From an uncultured Eubacteriales bacterium (lineage in GTDB: Bacteria > Bacillota > Clostridia > Oscillospirales > Oscillospiraceae): DNA of 8,080 nt. Shown one piece after another: positions 3,460-8,080 of this stretch (position 1 is the first letter of the stretch; each line of letters starts with the position of its first letter). The translations under genes and the position numbers were made by a program. Location: positions 1-8,080 of the forward strand of contig CAUABY010000091.1 in NCBI GenBank assembly GCA_958427375.1, given 5' to 3'. A model generated the notes under the pieces. That model was not told the origin of the DNA. It worked only from the letters and a program-made list of their open reading frames with translations, and made no database searches.

Positions 3460-4995
3460 TTGGACAACAAGACAGCCGCAGTCAAAATGCGCAATATCAC
3501 CAAGACCTTCGGTTCGGTCGTCGCCAACGACAAGGTCTGGCTCGACATCTACCGCGGAGAGATTCTCGCCCTGCTCGGCGAGAACGGCAGCGGCAAGACG
3601 ACGCTGATGAACATGCTCTCCGGCATCTACTTCCCGGACGAGGGACAGATTTTCATTGACGACAAGGAGGTCGTTATCCGCTCCCCCAAGGACGCGTATG
3701 ACCTCGGCATCGGCATGATCCACCAGCACTTCAAGCTGGTGGACGTGCTCAGCGCGGCGGAGAACATAGTACTCGGCCTCAAGGAGCCGGGCAAGCTCGA
3801 CCTCGGCCGTGTGGCCGCGCGCGTGAAAGAGATTTGCGACGCTTACGGCTTCGAGATTGACCCCAAGCAGAAGATTTATGACATGTCCGTGTCCCAGAAG
3901 CAGACCGTGGAGATAGTCAAGGCGCTCTACCGCGGCGCGGATATCCTCATTCTTGACGAGCCTACCGCCGTTTTGACCCCGCAGGAGACCGACAAGCTCT
4001 TCGCCGTGCTGCGCAACATGCGCGACGCGGGCAAGGCCATTGTCATCATCACCCATAAAATGCACGAGGTCGAGTCGCTTTCTGACCGCGTCGCCATCCT
4101 CCGCCATGGTCAGTTCATCGGCGACATGCCCACCAAAACCACCAACGCGCAGGAAATGACGAACATGATGGTCGGTCACGCGGTTGAGCTGAATATCGAC
4201 CGCCCTGAGCCTGTCGACCCCAAGCCCCGCATTGAGGTCAAAAACCTCACCGTGCGCAGTATTGACGGCATAGTCAAGCTTGACAACGTAAGCTTCACCG
4301 CCAACTCCGGCGAGATTCTTGGCGTGGCCGGAATTTCCGGCTGCGGTCAGAAAGAGCTGCTGGAGGCCATCGCCGGGCTTCAGCCCGTTGAGAGCGGCGA
4401 AATCAGCTATATTGAGGACGACGGCACACCTGAGCCGCTCCTCGGCAAAGACCCCCTCTCCATACAGCAGATGGGCGTGTCCCTCTCCTTTGTGCCGGAG
4501 GACAGGCTGGGCATGGGCCTTGTCGGCAGCATGGATTTGGCCGACAATATGATGCTCCGCTCGTTCCGCCGCGGCCGCGGCTTCTTCACCGACAGAAAGT
4601 CCCCCCGCAAGCTCGCGGAAGATGTTGTGGAGGAGCTTGGCGTCAGCACCCCCGGCATCAGCACCCCTGTGCGCCGCCTCTCCGGCGGCAATGTGCAAAA
4701 GGTGCTCGTCGGCCGTGAGATTGCCTCCGCCCCCACCGTGCTGCTCACCGCTTACGCCGTGCGCGGCCTCGATATCAACTCCTCGTACACCATCTATGAC
4801 CTTATCAACAAGCAGAAGCAGGCCGGTGTCGCCGTCATCTATGTCGGTGAGGATTTGGACGTTCTGCTTGAGCTGGCCGACCGCATCCTTGTGCTCTGCG
4901 GCGGCAGGGTCAGCGGCATAATCCCCGGCCGGGGCGCGAAAAAGCGCGAGGTCGGCATGATGATGACAAAGCTCGGAGGTAACGCAGATGAATAA
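3460..4995 (+). CDS. ABC importer ATPase with two fused nucleotide-binding domains (BMP/nucleoside type)
   Basis: This 511-residue cytoplasmic ATPase drives the importer. Domain 1 (about 10-245) has Walker A GENGSGKTT (40-48), the Q-loop HQHFKLV (88-94) typical of this subfamily, Walker B LILDEP (163-168) and switch His199. Its signature is SVSQKQ (143-148), with Ser in place of the usual Gly. Domain 2 (about 256-505) has a degenerate Walker A (GISGCGQKE, 291-299), no DE pair in Walker B (LLTAYAVRGLD, 428-438), but a canonical LSGG (407-410). This implies one complete composite ATP site (domain 1 Walker motifs plus domain 2 LSGG) and one degenerate site. The start is TTG at 3460, 11 nt after TAGGAG (3443-3448); the next in-frame ATG (3487) has no ribosome binding site. 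The end overlaps the first permease by 8 nt, indicating translational coupling. Related RbsA/MglA sugar ATPases are the alternative, but the neighbours favour the BMP type. Confidence 0.95.
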   Translation: MDNKTAAVKMRNITKTFGSVVANDKVWLDIYRGEILALLGENGSGKTTLMNMLSGIYFPDEGQIFIDDKEVVIRSPKDAYDLGIGMIHQHFKLVDVLSAAENIVLGLKEPGKLDLGRVAARVKEICDAYGFEIDPKQKIYDMSVSQKQTVEIVKALYRGADILILDEPTAVLTPQETDKLFAVLRNMRDAGKAIVIITHKMHEVESLSDRVAILRHGQFIGDMPTKTTNAQEMTNMMVGHAVELNIDRPEPVDPKPRIEVKNLTVRSIDGIVKLDNVSFTANSGEILGVAGISGCGQKELLEAIAGLQPVESGEISYIEDDGTPEPLLGKDPLSIQQMGVSLSFVPEDRLGMGLVGSMDLADNMMLRSFRRGRGFFTDRKSPRKLAEDVVEELGVSTPGISTPVRRLSGGNVQKVLVGREIASAPTVLLTAYAVRGLDINSSYTIYDLINKQKQAGVAVIYVGEDLDVLLELADRILVLCGGRVSGIIPGRGAKKREVGMMMTKLGGNADE

Positions 4996-6079
4996 AACCA
5001 GAACTCCGCTTTTCCACATCGTAAAGCGCGGCGCAATGCCGTGGTACAAGGCCTGGGGCATCCGCGCGCTGTCCATCGTCCTTGCGCTCGTCGTCAGCGC
5101 GCTCATCACCACCCTGCTCACAGGGCTCAACCCCATCAGCATCTACAGCACCATTCTTTCCGGTGCTTTCGGCAGCGCGCGCAAGGCCTGGATAACCTTC
5201 CAGAACGTCGCCATCCTGCTGTGCATCTCCCTTGCGGTCACGCCCGCGTTCAAGATGCGCTTTTGGAATATCGGCGCGGAGGGTCAGGTGCTCATCGGCG
5301 GCCTTGCAACCGCCGCCGTGATGATAACCCTCGGCAATAAGCTGCCCAACGCCCTTTTAATCGTCATCATGGTGCTCGCCGCCGTCGCCGCGGGCGCTGT
5401 GTGGGCGGGCATCCCGGCCATCTTCAAGGCCAAGTGGAACACCAATGAGACGCTTTTCACCCTGATGATGAACTATGTCGCCACCCAGCTTGTGGCTTTC
5501 TTCGTCATCGTGTGGGAGGTGCCCAAGGGCGCGGGACAAATCGGCATCATCAACCAGAGCAGTGAGGCCGGCTGGCTGCCCGTTGTCAGCAACAAGTACC
5601 TTTTGAGCATACTTGTTGTCGCGGTGCTCACAGTGTTCGTGTACATCTACCTCAATTACTCCAAGCACGGCTATGAAATCGCCGTCGTCGGCGAGAGCGA
5701 GCGCACCGCGCGCTATGTCGGCATCAAGGTTGACCGCGTAATCGTGCGCACCATGCTGCTCTCCGGCGCAATCTGCGGCGTGGCGGGGCTGTTGCTCGTC
5801 GGCGGCATCAACCACACTGTCTCCACAACGATTGCCGACGGGCGCGGCTTCACCGCCGTCATGGTCTCGTGGCTTGCCAAGTTTGACCCCATACTCATGA
5901 TTTTCACGAGCCTGCTGCTCGTCCTGCTCGACCGCGGCGCGGGCGAGATTGCCACGCAGTTTGCGCTCAACCAGTCGTTTGCGGATATACTCACCGGCAT
6001 TATCCTCTTCTTCATCACCGGCTGCGAGTTCTTTATCAGCTATAAAATCAGCTTCCGTAAGGCCGCAAAGGAGGATTGA
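4988..6079 (+). CDS. ABC transporter permease 1 (BPD_transp_2 family, nucleoside-type importer)
   Basis: This 363-residue integral membrane protein forms half of the translocation channel. The first hydrophobic segment is at about 25-45; others lie near 73-89, 98-116, 121-147, 156-177, 203-222, 253-273, 300-316 and 332-351. Family motifs are FWNIGAEGQ (92-100), NETLFTLMMNY (153-163), the cytoplasmic ATPase-contact loop VGESERTARYVGI (234-246), and GRGFTAVMVSWLAKFDP (285-301). The ATG at 4988 overlaps the last 8 nt of the ATPase gene and follows GGAGGT (4975-4980) by 7 nt. It is the longer, YufP-like member of the permease pair; the second permease follows after 3 nt. Substrate assignment to nucleosides rests on family and on the riboswitch, not on residues in this protein. 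Confidence 0.94.
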   Translation: MNKTRTPLFHIVKRGAMPWYKAWGIRALSIVLALVVSALITTLLTGLNPISIYSTILSGAFGSARKAWITFQNVAILLCISLAVTPAFKMRFWNIGAEGQVLIGGLATAAVMITLGNKLPNALLIVIMVLAAVAAGAVWAGIPAIFKAKWNTNETLFTLMMNYVATQLVAFFVIVWEVPKGAGQIGIINQSSEAGWLPVVSNKYLLSILVVAVLTVFVYIYLNYSKHGYEIAVVGESERTARYVGIKVDRVIVRTMLLSGAICGVAGLLLVGGINHTVSTTIADGRGFTAVMVSWLAKFDPILMIFTSLLLVLLDRGAGEIATQFALNQSFADILTGIILFFITGCEFFISYKISFRKAAKED

Positions 6080-6082
6080 GTT

Positions 6083-7072
6083 ATGTTTGATTTTGTTTCC
6101 TTTATCCCCAGAGCCGTCGCGCAGGGCATACCCCTGCTCTATGGCAGCGTCGGCGAAACCCTGACGGAGAAATCCGGCAACCTCAACCTCGGCATCCCCG
6201 GAATCATGTATGTCGGCGCTATCAGCGGCGTTGTCGGCTCGTTTTTGTATGAGCAGGCTGTGGGCGGCGCGGTCAACGGTTTTTGGGCCATTATGATACC
6301 GCTGCTCGCTTCGCTTTTAGGCTCGCTTCTGATGGGGCTTTTGTACTGCTTCCTCACCGTCACCCTGCGCGCGAATCAAAACGTCACCGGCCTTGCCATG
6401 ACGACCTTCGGCGTCGGCATCGGCAACTTCTTCGGCGGTTCGCTCATCAAGCTCACCGGCAGTGAAATCCCTTCCATCGCGCTCTCCGCCACCAGCGGCT
6501 GGTTCAGCAAGTCCCTGCCCTTGGCCGATAAGTGCGGCTGGTTCGGCAAAATCTTCCTCTCCTATGGCTTTCTCGCCTACCTCGCCGTCGTCATCGCGCT
6601 CATAGCATCCTATGTGCTCAACCGCACACGCGTCGGCCTCCAGCTTCGCGCCGTGGGCGAAAGCCCCAATACCGCGGACGCGGCGGGGATTAACGTCAAC
6701 CGCTACAAGTACGTCGCCACCTGCGTGGGCAGCATGATAGCGGGTCTGGGCGGCCTCTATTACGTTATGGACTATGCCTGCGGCGTCTGGTCGAACGACG
6801 CTTTCGGCGACCGCGGCTGGCTTGCAATCGCGCTTGTCATCTTCACCGTCTGGCGGCCTAACCTCAGCATCCTCGCCTCCATCCTCTTCGGCGGGCTGTA
6901 TATTCTCTATATCTTCATCCCCACGGGCACGAATCTTGCGGTCAAGGAGCTTTATAAGATGCTCCCCTATATCGTCACCATCATCGTCCTCGTCGTCACC
7001 AGCATGCGCAGTAAGCGCGAAAATCAGCCCCCCGCCTCCCTCGGCCTCGCGTATTTCAGGGAAGAGCGATAG
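6083..7072 (+). CDS. ABC transporter permease 2 (BPD_transp_2 family, nucleoside-type importer)
   Basis: This 329-residue membrane subunit should pair with permease 1. Diagnostic stretches are EKSGNLNLGIPGIM (29-42), conserved in the YufQ-like second permease of nucleoside importers, NQNVTGLAMTTFGVGIGNFFG (98-118), and the ATPase-contact loop AVGESPNTADAAGINVNRYK (190-209). GDRGWLAIALVIF (242-254) precedes the C-terminal membrane segments (about 262-280 and 293-307). About eight or more hydrophobic segments are visible. The ATG at 6083 is 3 nt after the previous stop and 8 nt after AAAGGAGG (6067-6074), so translation is probably coupled. The C-terminal tail (308-329) is short, basic and cytosolic. 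It is the last gene of the operon, with the terminator 73 nt downstream. Confidence 0.94.
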   Translation: MFDFVSFIPRAVAQGIPLLYGSVGETLTEKSGNLNLGIPGIMYVGAISGVVGSFLYEQAVGGAVNGFWAIMIPLLASLLGSLLMGLLYCFLTVTLRANQNVTGLAMTTFGVGIGNFFGGSLIKLTGSEIPSIALSATSGWFSKSLPLADKCGWFGKIFLSYGFLAYLAVVIALIASYVLNRTRVGLQLRAVGESPNTADAAGINVNRYKYVATCVGSMIAGLGGLYYVMDYACGVWSNDAFGDRGWLAIALVIFTVWRPNLSILASILFGGLYILYIFIPTGTNLAVKELYKMLPYIVTIIVLVVTSMRSKRENQPPASLGLAYFREER

Positions 7073-7145
7073 GGGAAAGCCACAGATCAATAGAAATGAT
7101 GAGGAACAGATTTTCTGTGCCAAATTATACGCATTAAAGTTAAAG

Positions 7146-7183
7146 CCCCCGAAGAAACGGCGCTATGCCGTTTTCTTCGGGGG
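7146..7183. terminator. Strong, probably bidirectional terminator between convergent genes
   Basis: CCCCCGAAGAAACGGC (7146-7161) pairs with the 17-nt right arm (7167-7183), with one extra T bulged. The plus-strand stem is followed by TTCTTT. Read from the minus strand, the stem is followed by CTTTAACTTT, so it can also serve the convergent regulator gene that ends at 7240. It lies 73 nt after the last transporter gene. Confidence 0.85.
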
Positions 7184-7239
7184 TTCTTTGCTGTTGGATC
7201 CGCCTGGCTCGTAAAGCCGAAGATTCAGGCTGTTCTAAA

Positions 7240-7893
7240 TTAAAGCAGTTTTTGTAAGCCCGCGATATCGCACAGTTCCACCGTGCCGCGTGAGAGATTC
7301 ACATAGCCCTCTGCGGAAAAATATTTCAGCATCCGCGTCACAACCTCGCGCGGATTGCCGAGATGCCTGCCAATCGCCTCGTGCGTCAGACGCAGGGTGT
7401 TTGAGCCCTCAATGTTGGCTTCGTCGAGCAGAAAGCCCGCAAGCCGCTGGTCGAAGCGCTTCCAGAGAATTTGATCCATCAGCCACATGACCTCGGAAAA
7501 GCGCGCGGCCATAATCTCGTTTGTGAAGTTTGCAAGCACAGCGGACTCTGCCATCACCAGCTGGTAGACCTCCGCCGGAATAACCCACAGCACACTGTCT
7601 TTCTCCGCATCAACGCTGATATCAAACTGGATGGAGCGCATCATGCACGAGGCCGAAAACAGGCACAAATCCCGCTCAAAAAGGCGGTAAAGAGTAATCT
7701 CCCGCCCGTCCCCGGAGAGCATATAGGCGCGAAGCTGCCCCTCTTTTACAAGCAGAAGCCCGGTACACTCGCTGCCGTTACCATGGATAACGCTGCCCTT
7801 TTTCACCCTGCGCTCGGCAAAGCGGCGGCTGAGCAGCTCCTGCTGCGCGCCGGTCAGCTGCTGCCATATTGGAAAATAATCCCCCAATGTCAT
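7240..7893 (-). CDS. Crp/Fnr-family transcriptional regulator
   Basis: This 217-residue protein has an N-terminal cyclic-nucleotide-binding-fold sensor domain (about 15-125), a dimerisation helix (about 125-158), and a C-terminal winged helix-turn-helix. The DNA-binding region is LTHEAIGRHLG (169-179) followed by recognition helix NPREVVTRML (180-189). R182, E183 and R187 match the R-E-x-x-x-R pattern by which Crp contacts TGTGA-type half-sites. The [4Fe-4S] cysteine arrangement of Fnr is absent, and I see no clear cAMP-phosphate-binding segment. C77 and C83 (CLFSASC) in the sensor domain could respond to redox or metals; this is inference. The start at 7893 follows AGAAGAAGG on the minus strand by about 10 nt. 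It is transcribed towards the transporter operon and need not regulate it. The signal is unknown. Confidence 0.93.
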   Translation of the reverse strand: MTLGDYFPIWQQLTGAQQELLSRRFAERRVKKGSVIHGNGSECTGLLLVKEGQLRAYMLSGDGREITLYRLFERDLCLFSASCMMRSIQFDISVDAEKDSVLWVIPAEVYQLVMAESAVLANFTNEIMAARFSEVMWLMDQILWKRFDQRLAGFLLDEANIEGSNTLRLTHEAIGRHLGNPREVVTRMLKYFSAEGYVNLSRGTVELCDIAGLQKLL

Positions 7894-7932
7894 AGTCCAT
7901 GCCCTTCTTCTGTGCCGTGATGTTATGTTCCA

Positions 7933-7961
7933 ATTATATCCCCACTGCGGGCAGATGTCAA
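7933..7961 (-). promoter_or_regulatory. Perfect consensus promoter of the Crp/Fnr-family gene
   Basis: On the minus strand TTGACA (7961-7956) and TATAAT (7938-7933) are separated by exactly 17 nt. The -10 box is about 40 nt upstream of the start codon, giving a short leader. No clear TGTGA-N6-TCACA or TTGAT-N4-ATCAA palindrome overlaps it, so autoregulation is not evident. Confidence 0.88.
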
Positions 7962-8080
7962 TTTAGGAGGATATAGGCTGGGGATGAGGGAGGGCAATGG
8001 AAAAAACTTCATGCAAATTCTAATACACTGGATATTCGCGGGGATATATGATAAAATAACAAAAAATTTCGAGGCTTTAC
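7962..8080. other. Right-end intergenic stretch with no recognisable gene
   Basis: The stretch is AT-rich after about 8000. A promoter-like pair, TGGATA (8029-8034) and TAAAAT (8052-8057) with a 17-nt spacer on the plus strand, could drive a gene beyond the window. Only four or five positions per box fit, so support is weak. AGGAGG at 7965-7970 is not followed by a start codon with a credible frame. Confidence 0.3.

Noticed and set aside
3415..5142. Long open frame on the minus strand (575 codons) opposite the ATPase gene
   Set aside because: It is a by-product of strong codon bias in the plus-strand gene. It has no family resemblance, no ribosome binding site and a His/Ala/Gly-rich composition typical of antisense frames in GC-rich genes.

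Overview
The window looks like a chromosomal segment from an anaerobic, GC-rich Gram-positive of the class Clostridia, probably a gut Oscillospiraceae-type lineage. The reasons are a four-cysteine bacterial L28, Clostridia-style BMP-family transporter genes, strong AGGAGG ribosome binding sites, consensus TTGACA/TATAAT promoters, intrinsic terminators, and heavy use of GCC/ACC/TCC codons. The family-level placement is inference. There are seven complete protein-coding genes and no sign of phage, CRISPR, insertion-sequence genes or tRNA/rRNA genes.

Layout. Positions 1-430 have no convincing gene. They hold a hairpin-rich extragenic element: three perfect inverted repeats in a row, bracketed by two copies of a 20-nt direct repeat. 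Next come rpmB (527-715, ribosomal protein L28) with its own promoter and terminator, and xpt (1023-1598, xanthine phosphoribosyltransferase). A long leader follows (about 1599-1981). It contains a 14-bp inverted repeat laid over a consensus promoter, a guanine-class purine riboswitch aptamer (1740-1807) and two terminator-like hairpins. The leader feeds a four-gene ABC importer operon: substrate-binding lipoprotein (1982-3256), fused double-domain ATPase (3460-4995), and two permeases (4988-6079, 6083-7072). The operon ends at a strong hairpin terminator (7146-7183). A Crp/Fnr-family regulator lies convergently on the minus strand (7240-7893) behind a perfect consensus promoter.

How the genes fit together. 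Xpt salvages xanthine (and more weakly guanine) to nucleotides, and the BMP/PnrA-type importer is expected to bring in purine nucleosides or related compounds. The riboswitch places the importer under guanine control. The likely logic is an OFF switch: guanine stabilises P1, the downstream terminator forms, and uptake falls. The sequence supports this, because the terminator 3' arm repeats the TATCGG of the P1 3' arm and can pair with the P1 5' arm instead. The locus is best read as a purine salvage and uptake module. xpt, the classic purine-riboswitch gene in Bacillus, has no aptamer here.

I see no wholly new protein system. The least explained material is non-coding: the flanked three-hairpin element at the left end, the inverted repeat over the transporter promoter, the duplicated pairing elements in the riboswitch expression platform, the A/C-rich triple repeat in front of xpt, and overlapping alternative stems between the lipoprotein and ATPase genes.
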